A stretch of 64,000 nt of DNA from Leishmania donovani (Eukaryota > Euglenozoa > Kinetoplastea > Trypanosomatida > Trypanosomatidae). Location: the NCBI RefSeq assembly GCF_000227135.1, contig NC_018250.1, forward strand, positions 641,783 to 705,782, given 5' to 3'. Shown in pieces: positions 18,540 to 28,301 of this stretch. Positions within the stretch are counted from its first letter, which is position 1; every line of letters begins with the position of its first letter. The translations under genes were made by a program, and so were the position numbers. The notes below the pieces were generated by a model. The model was not told the origin of the DNA and did not search any database. It saw only the letters and a list, made by a program, of their open reading frames with translations.

Positions 18540-20669
18540 ATGTCCGACCACGCCGACATCGACGAGACGGCCCGCAAGCGTTTGCGGGCGGAGGCTCCGT
18601 CCGCCTCTCCTCTTCCTCCTCCTCCTGCAGCACCGCTTCTTCCCTGTGACGCATCGCACAACGGGGAGTCGGCAGTGGCGGCCGGCCACATCCTGGTGGC
18701 CTCGGCCGCCCCTCACAAGGAGGGCAGCATTGCGTCGACGTTACACACAAGCTCCAAGGAGGCCCGCTTCGAGGGCCGCTGCATGCCGCCGTCTTTCCAC
18801 TCGCTTCTGGGCGAGTACGAGGTGCCAGAGGAGGCGAAGGATGTAGAAGACCTCGTGGGTGGCCACGAGGACTTCAGCGACCTCCCCGAGGCCCGCCGCG
18901 AGGCGCTCCTGCAGTCCGTGCGCACGCTGGTAAAGAAGGCGGCGGGGGCCAGCTCCGCGGAGCAGCTCGAGCACCTGCGTGTGAAGGCGTCGCGCCTGCA
19001 CGGCTTCAAGGACACGGCGCGCAAGTCAGAGCTGACGGCGGCATACAGGCAGCTCGTCCGCGAAGGCGCCGTTGGCGAGAACGCCGCCGTCGAGGCGCTG
19101 CTCGTTCGCAAGAAAGGAAAGTCGCACAGTGGAGTGCTCGTGGTGACGGTGTTCATGGGCCCTGGCGAGTTCAGCTGCCCCAAGGACTGTCACTACTGCC
19201 CCAACCAGCCCGGCATCGCCCGCAGCTACTTGCTGAAGGAGCCGGGCGTGCTGCGCGGCTTCCGCAACGGCTGGGACCCTATCAGCCAGTTCTACGACCG
19301 CGCCAGCGCGCTGGAGAACAACGGGCATGTCGTGGACAAGATCGAGCTCATCATCCTTGGCGGTACGTTCTCTTTCTACCCCCAGCGCTACGCCGAGGAG
19401 TTTATGACGGCATCTTTCTACGCCGCTAACACGTACTACGACTCGGCGCCGCTGCGGCCAATGCGCAGCTTGGCGGAGGAGCTGACGATGAACGAGGACG
19501 CGCGGTGCCGCATCATTGGCATCACGGTAGAGACGCGGCCCGACTACATCAGCGCACGCGAGCTGCGCCGCTTTCGCTCCCTCGGCGTAACACGCGTGCA
19601 GCTCGGCATCCAGCACCTCGACGATGACATCCTGAACATCATCAACCGCGACTGCCCCACGGCAAAGACCGTCGTCGCGATCCAGCGGCTGCTGGACGCC
19701 GGATTCAAGGTGGATGCGCACTGGATGCCCGACCTGCCGGGGAGCAGCTTTGAGAAGGACATGGCGCTCTTCGAGACGCTTTTCTCAGCTGAGAACGAGT
19801 CGTTCCAGGTGGACCAATGGAAGGTGTACCCCACCGCCACGGTGCCCTTCACCAAAATCAGCGAGTGGTACGCGCAGGGTAAATACAAGCCCTATGCGGA
19901 GCTGGATAACGGTGCCTACATGGTGAAGCTGCTGGTCTACATCATGGAGCACTGCCCGTACCGCATCCGGCTCAACCGCATTATCCGCGATATCCCGACG
20001 ACGTACATCATGGGCGGGGAGAAGCGATGCAACCTGCGCCAGGTGATCGAGGCTGAGATGCGCGCACGCCACATCCGATGCAAGGACATCCGCGAGCGCG
20101 AATGCAAGGGCAACCCGGTCGACCGGGCCAACACCCACCTCTTCACGGACGAGTTCCGCGCCAGCGAGGGGACAGAGTTCTACCTCTCCGTGGAGAACAA
20201 AGATCGCACGCAGCTGTACGGGCATCTCCGCCTGCGACTGCGCGACGACGCGTCAAGGGAGGAAAGCAACATCCTGCCGGTGCTCCGGGGCTGTGCTCTC
20301 ATTCGCGAACTGCACACGTACGGCAAGCTCATCGCCGTCAGCCAGCAGAACACCGGACGCGAGACGCAGCACGTTGGCGTCGGGACGCAACTCATGCGGG
20401 AGGCCGAGCGCATCGCCAAGGAGCGTGGCTACTACCGCACGGCCGTAATTGCCGGCGTTGGTGTACGCCGCTACTACGCAAAACTCGGCTATCGGCTCGA
20501 GGACACCTACATGGTGAAGGAGCTGGATGAACAGGCGAGCGCCATCACGGAGGATCAGGTGGTGCAGGACGACGACAACGAGAACTCAGCTTACAGCAGC
20601 TTCCTGAGCACCATCAAGTCCTTCTTTGGGTTCCAGACGACAACACCCAGAAGAGAAGAATCCGCGTGA
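18540..20669 (+). CDS. ELP3: Elp3-family radical SAM / GNAT protein (tRNA wobble-uridine modification), divergent type
   Basis: A 709-residue Elp3 homologue. Classical Elp3 is the catalytic subunit of Elongator and carboxymethylates tRNA wobble uridine using SAM and acetyl-CoA. The radical SAM cluster motif is SCPKDCHYCPN (Cys213, Cys217, Cys220), with the downstream signatures DKIELIILGGTFSFYP, GITVETRPDYIS, RVQLGIQHLDDDILN and HWMPDLPGSS. The GNAT acetyl-CoA motif is QHVGVG (about 610-615), followed by EAERIAKERGYYRTAVIAGVG and YYAKLGYRLEDTYMVKEL. The cysteine spacing CX3CX2C and the NQPGIARSYLLKEPGVLRG segment differ from ordinary eukaryotic Elp3, in which a longer loop and a YSTQSYTGYEP segment follow. 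There is an N-terminal extension of about 100 residues and a 47-residue acidic-then-aromatic tail. Trypanosoma brucei is reported to have two Elp3-related proteins; which one this matches is not settled here. Confidence 0.92.
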   Translation: MSDHADIDETARKRLRAEAPSASPLPPPPAAPLLPCDASHNGESAVAAGHILVASAAPHKEGSIASTLHTSSKEARFEGRCMPPSFHSLLGEYEVPEEAKDVEDLVGGHEDFSDLPEARREALLQSVRTLVKKAAGASSAEQLEHLRVKASRLHGFKDTARKSELTAAYRQLVREGAVGENAAVEALLVRKKGKSHSGVLVVTVFMGPGEFSCPKDCHYCPNQPGIARSYLLKEPGVLRGFRNGWDPISQFYDRASALENNGHVVDKIELIILGGTFSFYPQRYAEEFMTASFYAANTYYDSAPLRPMRSLAEELTMNEDARCRIIGITVETRPDYISARELRRFRSLGVTRVQLGIQHLDDDILNIINRDCPTAKTVVAIQRLLDAGFKVDAHWMPDLPGSSFEKDMALFETLFSAENESFQVDQWKVYPTATVPFTKISEWYAQGKYKPYAELDNGAYMVKLLVYIMEHCPYRIRLNRIIRDIPTTYIMGGEKRCNLRQVIEAEMRARHIRCKDIRERECKGNPVDRANTHLFTDEFRASEGTEFYLSVENKDRTQLYGHLRLRLRDDASREESNILPVLRGCALIRELHTYGKLIAVSQQNTGRETQHVGVGTQLMREAERIAKERGYYRTAVIAGVGVRRYYAKLGYRLEDTYMVKELDEQASAITEDQVVQDDDNENSAYSSFLSTIKSFFGFQTTTPRREESA

Positions 20670-21721
20670 GCGAAAGGGGAGGGCAGTGACGGCGGCACGG
20701 CCAACGGCGGGCTTCCCCTCTCTCGCCTCTACCTGCTTACTTGCCTCGCCCAACTCTGCTGATATGGAGGCTTATGTAGCGTGCACTCTCACGAGTGTCT
20801 CTGCAGATCCGGCTGCTGTGTCGCCCTTCCCTCTCTAGCAGTTGCCCTGTAGCTCACTCGCCCACCCTCCCCTCTGGACGTCTGCGAGCAGACGTGCTTG
20901 CCCCGCCGCCTCTTGTCTCTGTCTTTGTGCCCTGTGCCATTTTTCCCGACTGTGCCAGATGGGCGGCCCATCGTCGAGTAAGCGCTGTCATGCCGCTAAC
21001 ACTGAAGAGGTGCACAACAACGTGTGTTCTGCGGAGTTTGACCGTCGAGGCTCTCTCACTTGCTTCGCTGCTTCCGCTTCGCTATCCTCTTCGCTCGCAC
21101 ATCACGGCAGCTGCAGCTATCTTGCCAGCCGAGGAGGGGGCGGTATCGAGAGAGAGAGAGAGAGCTGGTCACGACCTTGTGACCGTGTCGCCTGCCTCCT
21201 CTGCTTCCTCCTCCCCCCCCCCCCGAAAGTGCTTCGGGCACAGGCGGCAGGTCTGGTGCACCGACCTCGCCCACCACCGCCTCGCTGCGCTGTGTTTGGT
21301 GAGGGGATGGAACGGCTAGCCGCACCCGATGTTGCCAGTGCCCATGTGTGGTATATCCGTGCTTGCGGGGCTTTGCCGTCCACTTCCTTGTCTTCACCGC
21401 ACACCCGCGCAGGCGGCTACCACGTTGGCGTGCTCGCCAACAGCGCGTCAACGAGCCTTCTCTCTTCCCCTTTGCTCTCCCCCGATCGCCATCCGCTATG
21501 CCGCTCAGCCCGGCCGCTATCGTTTGTGGCTTCGCCAACACACAAGACGCTTTCACCCTACCTTGGTCCCACGACTTGCCCTCAGCGCAACGCAGACTTC
21601 CGCCCCACTCCTCTCACAAGCCCTCGCAGCAGCCATCGCACTCGCACACCCGCACACACACATACACACAAAGGACAACGACGGCGAGAAAATTAAAAAA
21701 AAAAACGAACGGAAAGGCGGT
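20670..21721 (+). other. Intergenic: Elp3 3' UTR and leader of the next gene
   Basis: No gene is supported in this 1.05 kb. It contains a GA run (about 21150-21164), a run of C (about 21213-21224), a CA-rich stretch (about 21640-21670) and an A run (21695-21705) shortly before the next start. The long pyrimidine-rich section at 21460-21500 could serve as splicing signal. Confidence 0.5.
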
Positions 21722-23002
21722 ATGCGACGGCACGGCGGGTGCGGTACGAACGTGATGACGAGGCGTACCTCCCTGATCGCCCCGCTCTCCTCTACTTGCG
21801 CCCTGCTGCCGACGACGGCGCACGCGGGGGCGCCGTCTCTGCCGGCGTTTTTCTCCGCCCCGCTTCACACGGCGCAGCGGCATAAGTCCTTCGCGGCCAC
21901 GATCCACGACATGACAATCATGCGCATGGGGTCCTCGTACAAGCCGGGTACGTACAGCTCCAAGGACATCAGCTCGGGTCCGCAGGCCGGCATCGGCCAT
22001 GACCCTGTCTTCGCCAGCTTCCTCTTGAAGAAGATTGTGGGGCCGCTGCGGCGCAAGCAGAGCAACTCGCCGGAGGACTTCCTCAACGTGGACGAAGCTG
22101 GCAAGTGGATGGACGCCAAGAACGCGGCGAAGGTGCTCGGCATCAAGGAGGAGGAGCTGCCAAAGTTGACCAAGACGACGCTGGAGGATGCGTTCAGAAA
22201 GGAGTACAAGGGGCGCACAAACGCCCATCAAGAAGAGGTGGTGATCGCGACGGAGGTTCTCCTCGAGTACCTCGACTCGTCCGTGTACGTGAAGAAGAGC
22301 CGGCAGTACTACCGCAAGTTCCTGGAGAACGCCAGGCTCGAGGTGGATGCCGAGCTGACCAGGGAGCAGCGCGAGCGCAATGAGTCGCTCATATGGTGGT
22401 TCGGTATCGCAATCACCGGCGCCTGCGCCGTCGTCTTCTTTGTTGCCTACTCCCGCAAGTATGTCACGCGCAGTGACGTGGCCAACATCGGCACCAAGAC
22501 GTCCGAGTACTTTGTTATGACGTTCCTGCAGCCGAAGAACACGGAGCCGAAGCCGGACTACAATACCCGGTACTTCAACACACCCAGCTCCATGGAGCTG
22601 GACAAGAAGAACGGCCGCTACGCTAAGCAGTTTTTGAGCGCGGAGGAGATTCGCCACGCTGAGCGCTCAGCAGCCTACGTGAAGCAAGAGGAGGCCGAGA
22701 TGTTGAAGCTGTTCAACGATGAGCGGGAGCGTCGCGTGCGTGATCGCCAGGATGACAAGGCTCTCGAGAGCCGCGTCTCCGTTTACCTTCCCGAAAAGGT
22801 CGAGACGGCCGAGCAGCCTGCGCGATCGCGTGACAGCAGCGACAAGACCGCGTTTGAGAAGTTGACCTTCCAGGAGTTCAGTGGCATGCTGGCCAGCAAC
22901 TTCGGCGGCGGCTCGCGCTTTCAGCGGCTGACGGAGGAGACATCGTCGCGCACGGAGCGCTTGAACGCCGCGCGTGAGCGAATCAAGTCGGCGAGCTCGT
23001 AG
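21722..23002 (+). CDS. Mitochondrial single-pass membrane protein, unknown function, with a weak J-like segment
   Basis: A 426-residue protein. The N-terminus MRRHGGCGTNVMTRRTSLIA, rich in Arg, Ser and Thr and lacking acids for about 60 residues, looks like a mitochondrial presequence. A helical segment follows (about 128-190: AAKVLGIKEEELPKL, then TLEDAFRKEYKGRTNAHQEE and VLLEYLDSSVYV). Its spacing resembles a J-domain-like fold, but there is no HPD motif. One clear membrane helix, WWFGIAITGACAVVFFVAYS (about 224-243), follows a charged run. The C-terminal half is charged and probably coiled (EEIRHAERSAAYVKQEEAEM). Overall it suggests an inner-membrane protein, perhaps linked to import or assembly. 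That is inference, since no family is recognised. A second ATG at 21755 would shorten the presequence by 11 residues. Confidence 0.8.
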   Translation: MRRHGGCGTNVMTRRTSLIAPLSSTCALLPTTAHAGAPSLPAFFSAPLHTAQRHKSFAATIHDMTIMRMGSSYKPGTYSSKDISSGPQAGIGHDPVFASFLLKKIVGPLRRKQSNSPEDFLNVDEAGKWMDAKNAAKVLGIKEEELPKLTKTTLEDAFRKEYKGRTNAHQEEVVIATEVLLEYLDSSVYVKKSRQYYRKFLENARLEVDAELTREQRERNESLIWWFGIAITGACAVVFFVAYSRKYVTRSDVANIGTKTSEYFVMTFLQPKNTEPKPDYNTRYFNTPSSMELDKKNGRYAKQFLSAEEIRHAERSAAYVKQEEAEMLKLFNDERERRVRDRQDDKALESRVSVYLPEKVETAEQPARSRDSSDKTAFEKLTFQEFSGMLASNFGGGSRFQRLTEETSSRTERLNAARERIKSASS

Positions 23003-23261
23003 CGGCGTTGAGTCGGCGTTTGTAGAGGGGAGGGCTGGGGAGAGGAGACCAGGGCACGGGTGGTGGTGGTGGTGATGGATGCGCTGGGCGTGGACGGCCC
23101 CAGGCACCTTTTGCTGTCTTCTTGTCTGTCTCCTGGCTTTGCTTGCTTGCCTTCAGCTCTAACAGCGGCTTGGGAGCGACAGGGCATGCGCGCGTGAAGG
23201 GTGTCGCCGGTGCTCGCAGACGTTGACATGCCCGTAATTTACATACGCGGCCTACGCTTCA

Positions 23262-23875
23262 CTGGTGTCTCTCCTCCCAGAGCACCCGGGTGACGGGAGG
23301 CACACCGCAGTGCGTGGCATCACAGGGCGCAGCAACCCCGCCACGCTCTGCGTGTGGGGAGAAGCCAAGCAGCCTCCACCTATCCCATGCCAATGCCGAG
23401 CGAACCGCTGGTGGTGACGGGGCCCAGCACCCACGACGTAGGGGAGTCAGAGCGGTGCATCGCTACGGATGTCGGCGGTCGGGTCCTGGACGGCGGTGCG
23501 TCGGAGCGGCCTGCGACGGCGCACGTGCTTGCGCCTTTTATATGTGGCAGGCAGAGCTTCAACGCGACTTGAGCGTGCCCCACACACCAGGCCCTCGCAC
23601 TGCCCACCTGGTGGGAGGAGCCCCGAGTGTCGNNNNNNNNNNNNNNNNNNNNNNNNNNNNACCCGCAACGCGGGTGAGTGGGTAGAGGTTTGGGGCAGGG
23701 GCTGTGCGCCGGTGACCGAGTCGGCGCACTGCTGCAACTCGTGTCTACGGCTTCTTCGCAGCACGGGATGAGACCTGTGACTCGCCGGTTGGTGGGGGTG
23801 GGGGGCTCAAGAGCGGTGTGGAGCTCGTGTCGCACGGTACAGAAGGTGGACACGCTGCAAGGGTGGAGAGAAGAC
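23262..23875 (+). mobile_element. SIDER-like retroposon copy A (contains an N gap)
   Basis: The element opens with tctctcctcccagagcaccc, runs through a conserved core (cggtcgggtcctggacggcg and the ccttttatatgtggcaggca block), and ends near a ggacacgctgcaag tail. The same core occurs at 27861-28151, 28302-28905 and 45230-45800, essentially identical in the stretches compared by eye. A diverged copy is at 54853-55440. It has no coding capacity, is about 600 bp long, and lies in sense orientation just behind a gene, as Leishmania SIDER elements do. Those are truncated relatives of ingi/DIRE retroposons, and some members destabilise mRNAs from 3' UTRs. Family assignment is by size, position and copy pattern, since the 79-bp signature could not be searched. 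A 28-base N run (23633-23660) interrupts it. Confidence 0.75.
23633..23660. other. Assembly gap (28 N) inside SIDER copy A
   Basis: The run of N replaces the segment which in copy C (28683-28739) contains the hairpin-forming gccaccaggggtggc. Copy C has about 57 bases here, so the gap size is an estimate. Confidence 0.95.
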
Positions 23876-24398
23876 GCCAGCGCCCTCTGACTGTTTATCA
23901 TAACGTGTGTGCGTCTTGGTTGACGCCCTTCTCATAGAGGAGGCAATCGTGCAAGCGCAGATGAGGCGCAGGGCTGTCCCGAAGGCCCCGGCTGCGTTGG
24001 GCCGCACGTAAGCTGTTGCCGGTTTTCGTGCTCTCACGGGGTCGATGGCGCTTCACGGTGGTGATGCGAACGACCTCGAGCAGAGCGGGTGATGCGCAGT
24101 GCGCTTTTTCCGGGTGCATCGCGCGCACCGTGAAGATTGTTTTCCCGAGGTTTGTGTGCCACGGAGAGAAAGGGTAGCTTGAGTTGCGCGCACGTGAGGT
24201 CAGCGGTGGGCGGAGAGCCTCCTGTGCGGGGGGAGAAGGCTGCACAGCCGCCACACGCGTGATGCTCCTCGTCGTTGTCCTTTGTTGCACCGTTTCTTTA
24301 AAAAAATGTTTTGTGTCGAGCCTGTGCGGCAAATTTTGTGAGTGTGGTATCGAAGAGGCTTGATGGCAAGCAGGAGCTAGAGTGACGTGTAGGCGTCT
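23876..24398 (+). other. Gene-free stretch between SIDER copy A and the duplicated block
   Basis: No gene and no recognised element is seen. An A run (about 24299-24306) and a T/A-richer stretch near 24290-24340 are the only notable composition changes. It probably belongs to the 3' UTR of the 21722-23002 gene or to the spacer before the carrier gene. Confidence 0.45.
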
Positions 24399-24810
24399 CG
24401 TCGATGGACTTCGTAACGCCCTGCGCTTTCTCTCTTAGCGCTCTGCCTCTGTGCCCCTTCGATAGCCGCCAGGTCTGCTTTACTGCCTAAGCGAACCTCC
24501 TTCGGCCCCCCACCGCCTACCACACCCGAATTCGCTCTGCGTTGGAGGCGGGGACCTCTCACTACCGTTTCGTGAGTAGAATCACCGAACCCAAAGCCGC
24601 AGCGAACCGCCAAACATCCGAGGGGAGAGCGCGCTCCCCCCTCACCCGCGGGGGGCATTCAAGTGGACGTGTGTGCACGGCTGCCCGTCCTCCCCCCTCT
24701 CCCCGCTGAGTGGCCGGTTGAGGGGCACTCCCGCAACGTTCTCTCTCTCTCACCCTCCTGTCGGAGGCAATGGAGGGATGTGCCGGTGTGCGCATCTGCC
24801 TGCCCTCCCT
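24399..24810 (+). repeat. First copy of a 412-bp duplicated block abutting a gap
   Basis: These 412 bases recur at 24910-25321 with the same length. Differences are confined to the first about 30 bases (for example ccctgcgctt against cccggccatt). The block directly abuts a 99-base N run on one side and its twin abuts it on the other. This is the pattern left when two contig ends carrying the same sequence are scaffolded without being merged. A true tandem duplication is less likely but possible. Confidence 0.85.
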
Positions 24811-24909
24811 NNNNNNNNNNNNNNNNNNNNNNNNNNNNNNNNNNNNNNNNNNNNNNNNNNNNNNNNNNNNNNNNNNNNNNNNNNNNNNNNNNNNNNNNNN
24901 NNNNNNNNN
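24811..24909. other. Assembly gap (99 N)
   Basis: N run of 99, a standard-looking placeholder size shared with the gaps at 28152, 28927 and 62975. It is flanked by near-identical 412-bp blocks. Confidence 0.98.
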
Positions 24910-25321
24910 CGTCGCTGGACTTCGTAACGCCCGGCCATTTCTCTCTTAGCGCTCTGCCTCTGTGCCCCTTCGATAGCCGCCAGGTCTGCTTTACTGCCTA
25001 AGCGAACCTCCTTCGGCCCCCCACCGCCTACCACACCCGAATTCGCTCTGCGTTGGAGGCGGGGACCTCTCACTACCGTTTCGTGAGTAGAATCACCGAA
25101 CCCAAAGCCGCAGCGAACCGCCAAACATCCGAGGGGAGAGCGCGCTCCCCCCTCACCCGCGGGGGGCATTCAAGTGGACGTGTGTGCACGGCTGCCCGTC
25201 CTCCCCCCTCTCCCCGCTGAGTGGCCGGTTGAGGGGCACTCCCGCAACGTTCTCTCTCTCTCACCCTCCTGTCGGAGGCAATGGAGGGATGTGCCGGTGT
25301 GCGCATCTGCCTGCCCTCCCT
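24910..25321 (+). repeat. Second copy of the 412-bp duplicated block
   Basis: Matches 24399-24810 across its whole length. Mismatches are clustered next to the gap, as expected of low-quality read ends. After 25321 the sequence continues uniquely with cgtcttccgctctttctgtc towards the carrier gene, so this copy is the one joined to real downstream sequence. Confidence 0.85.
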
Positions 25322-26143
25322 AGCCCGTCTTCCGCTCTTTCTGTCGGTCTCCGTCATCGCTTTCTCGCCACTTCCACGGAGACGTCTTCCTCGGAAAGTC
25401 TTCTCCGCGACTGTCATTCGTGCACGCATTGGTGCCCACGGCGGGCAAACAACACGACGACCACCAACCGCCTTCGTTGTAAGCCGACCATATTAGCCAA
25501 CCGCACGTACATTCTTTACGTCTTTGCCTTTTGTTTTCTGTGTTTCACTCACACCCATCCATTACTAACCCGTGGCTATCAAAGAGCGGCGCGTTCGTGC
25601 GCGTGTGTGCGTGCCACTCACCCCCTCTCCCCCTGTCCTCTTACGGCGGCTTATATATATATAGGCGTGTCCTCTCTCTCTGCTGCTGCTGCGGCGGCGA
25701 CTTCCACTAAGCAGTGAGAAGGCCGGAGTGCGCGCACGCGTCTGTGCCGCGCCTGTTTCGCCGGCATCACTGTTGCTCAGCCAAAACGGTGTGCCGCGAA
25801 ACGTTGTTTTCTCTGCTCCATCCTTCTTGGTCTATCAGCCTCTCAACTCATATATAGCACAACACTCTCTCTTGCGTGGCGCTCTTGCGGCTCTCCTTCA
25901 CCTCCTGTCGGCGGTGCGCTGCGCGACGGCAGCCTCGACCCGTGCTACCGCAGCCGCTCGGTCTCACCAATATTGTGGCTGTCACCATCTTCCACCTCCC
26001 CCGCGAGTGCCCTTCGCTAAGCGCCCCCTCTCCTCCCACACATACGCGCTATACTTTCCTCTCTCCGTGTATTGGCCACTGCAGGTCTTGGCTAGGTGCT
26101 GCAGCTAAAAGACGGAGGGTGGCAGGGGCCAGCGCTGCCAAGC
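25322..26143 (+). other. Leader region of the mitochondrial carrier gene
   Basis: No gene is supported. The stretch is rich in pyrimidine tracts (25555-25690, 25870-25925, 26055-26070) with an alternating TA run at about 25652-25663. Trans-splicing upstream of 26144 would fit the ctttcctctctccgtgtatt tract ending near 26072 and the AG at 26084. Confidence 0.5.
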
Positions 26144-27343
26144 ATGCTGGTGCACACAGCGCAGTCGTCTCCAGGTGGCTATGTGGAGGGGTATGGGAGC
26201 AGTACCGACACGGCTACGCCACCTGTGGCTGCTGCGCGGCATGATGCCAAGCTTAGGCCCGCCAAGACAGCTGGCGCAGACGGCGGTCGCCGCGACTATA
26301 ACGCTGACACGCTCTATGCGAATCCCGAAATAACAGCCTTGGCCTCCTCCGTGGCGACGACGGTGGCCAAGTCGCTGCTGCACCCACTCGACACTCTCAA
26401 GTGTCGAGTGCAGCTACTGCGCACCGACGTGCCTGAGCCGCCGCCGTGCCAGCGTTATCAGAGCTGCACCGGCAAGCAGTCACCCGGTCTGCTGCGCAGT
26501 CGTTTGCGACAGCTTCGGTACCAGTACGCTGGTCAGTGGACGCCGGGGCACATCTACGGCGGGCTGCCGGTGAAACTCCTCTTCTACGTTCCCTACCAGG
26601 CCACGTACGTATCGAGCTACAACTTTGCGCAGCGCACGCTGGAGGCGGCTGGCAGGGAAGGCGAGGATGCGGCGTGCCGTCGCTCCAAAAACTACGTGTG
26701 GCACACCGTGGCCTCGGCGGTCTTCGCTGAGGCGGTGAGCGCCGGGCTGCGGGTGCCGATGGAAACCATGAAGATGCGTATTCAGTCTGCTGCCGCCTCC
26801 GGCTCCCTGCACGCGCTGCGGCAGCTGTGGCGACAGGGTCTCGCTTCCTGCGTGCGCCTCGCCGTGCCACAGACCCTCATGCACGACATACCGTACTCTA
26901 TCATCCAGTGGGTGGTGTACGAGACCCTGCGGCCGTGGACCCAGCAGTGGAAGGAGCGCGCGGTGCAGCAGGGACGTGGCGCGGAGCTGGCGGCAACGTC
27001 GGCGGCGCCGAAGAGCTTCTGGACTCTCTATGGAGCGGAGCTGGCGCGTACCTTCCTTTCTGGCGGTTTCAGCGGCCTCTTGGCGTCTGTCCTGACAGCA
27101 CCGCTGGACAACATCCGCACGCGCGTTGTGGTGGCCACGGCACGCGATTGCCATCTGACTGTCGCGGATGTGGTGCGAGACGCCTATCAGCGCGAGGGCA
27201 TGCGTGGCTTCGTGCGTGGCGGCGGCATGCGTGTGCTGTGGGTCACGGCGAACATGGCGTGCTACTTCCCTCTCTTCGAAGGTGTGCGCTCGCTGTTGCA
27301 GCGGTGCGGAAATGGAAGCAACGACCCCGGCACATCTGCGTGA
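26144..27343 (+). CDS. Mitochondrial carrier family (SLC25-like) transporter
   Basis: A 399-residue inner-membrane carrier that would exchange a metabolite across the mitochondrial inner membrane. The three repeats carry recognisable signatures: HPLDTLKCRVQ (from residue 80), VPMETMKMRIQ (from 204, with Glu in place of Asp) and APLDNIRTRVVV (from 319). Each corresponds to the P-x-D/E-x-x-K/R-x-R motif at the end of the odd-numbered helix. The first 60 residues are a non-carrier extension and a low-complexity insert separates the first motif from YAGQWTPGHIYGGL. The substrate is unknown. The Glu-type second repeat is reminiscent of S-adenosylmethionine carriers, but that is a weak resemblance. 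The frame extends 16 codons upstream only through GTG, so the ATG at 26144 was chosen. SIDER sequence follows about 520 bases downstream. Confidence 0.9.
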   Translation: MLVHTAQSSPGGYVEGYGSSTDTATPPVAAARHDAKLRPAKTAGADGGRRDYNADTLYANPEITALASSVATTVAKSLLHPLDTLKCRVQLLRTDVPEPPPCQRYQSCTGKQSPGLLRSRLRQLRYQYAGQWTPGHIYGGLPVKLLFYVPYQATYVSSYNFAQRTLEAAGREGEDAACRRSKNYVWHTVASAVFAEAVSAGLRVPMETMKMRIQSAAASGSLHALRQLWRQGLASCVRLAVPQTLMHDIPYSIIQWVVYETLRPWTQQWKERAVQQGRGAELAATSAAPKSFWTLYGAELARTFLSGGFSGLLASVLTAPLDNIRTRVVVATARDCHLTVADVVRDAYQREGMRGFVRGGGMRVLWVTANMACYFPLFEGVRSLLQRCGNGSNDPGTSA

Positions 27344-27860
27344 TGCGCAAGGAGCATGCTCGCACACGAGCGGCAGAGGAGCACTGTAAGCTATGCGCTC
27401 ACGCAAGCTGCCCCCCTCCACGCCCCTTGCTGCCGTCAACGCGCGTGCGCGGTGCATCAGGCCTCTGTGTCTTTTCGGTCTCTCCCTCTCGGGAGTAGAG
27501 CCTCAACAAACCCAACAAAACCGGCAATGGCGGATGCCAGCATGTCAGATGCACACGGAAGCGGGGCATAGAGTCTTCCGGAAGGGCGTTTGTGGCGTAC
27601 GGGGGTACACTCTCGACATTCCTGTTGCAGATGAAAGCGTACATAAACAGCGTTGCCCCCCTCCCCTTCCTCCTCCCTCCTCGGCACTGGGTGCGCATGC
27701 GTGCTTGCCTCTTCCACTCGCTGTGAGCGTCTCCTTCGTGGGACGTCTGCATTGAGCAGCTGAAGGTGGGCGCAGGTCTGGCCGGCTGGCTTTGAAGGGG
27801 GGGGGGCGTCACCCAGCTGAGAGACTTTCCTGCTCTCTCTCATGTGTTCCGTTTTTCTTG
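27344..27860 (+). other. Carrier 3' region before the SIDER copies
   Basis: About 500 bases with no supported gene, ending in a G run (27797-27807) just before the segment duplicated at 28251. The 27810-27860 part is carried over in the duplicated contig end. Confidence 0.5.
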
Positions 27861-28151
27861 GGTTCCCATCGCTTGTCTCTCTTCCCAGAGCACCCGGGTG
27901 ACGGGAGGCACACCGCAGTGCGTGGCATCACAGGGCGCAGCAACCCCGCCACGCTCTGCGTGTGGGGAGAAGCCAAGCAGCCTCCACCTATCCCATGCCA
28001 ATGCCGAGCGAACCGCTGGTGGTGACGGGGCCCAGCACCCACGACGTAGGGGAGTCAGAGCGGTGCATCGCTACGGATGTCGGCGGTCGGGTCCTGGACG
28101 GCGGTGCGTCGGAGCGGCCTGCGACGGCGCACGTGCTTGCGCCTTTTATAT
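27861..28151 (+). mobile_element. SIDER-like copy B, truncated by an N gap
   Basis: Carries the same 5' part as the other copies (ccatcgcttgtctctcttcc through ttgcgccttttatat) and stops at the N run. The 342 bases 27810-28151 match 28251-28592 as far as compared by eye, including 50 bases of unique flank ahead of the element. Copy B is therefore most likely the same physical element as copy C, represented twice at a scaffold join. Confidence 0.75.
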
Positions 28152-28250
28152 NNNNNNNNNNNNNNNNNNNNNNNNNNNNNNNNNNNNNNNNNNNNNNNNN
28201 NNNNNNNNNNNNNNNNNNNNNNNNNNNNNNNNNNNNNNNNNNNNNNNNNN
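28152..28250. other. Assembly gap (99 N)
   Basis: Placeholder-sized N run between two copies of the same 342-bp sequence. Confidence 0.98.
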
Positions 28251-28301
28251 CACCCAGCTGAGAGACTTTCCTGCTCTCTCTCATGTGTTCCGTTTTTCTT
28301 G

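Noticed and set aside
25652..25663. Alternating TA run resembling a TATA box
   Set aside because: Protein-coding genes in these organisms lack individual promoters of this type. The run is a microsatellite in a leader.
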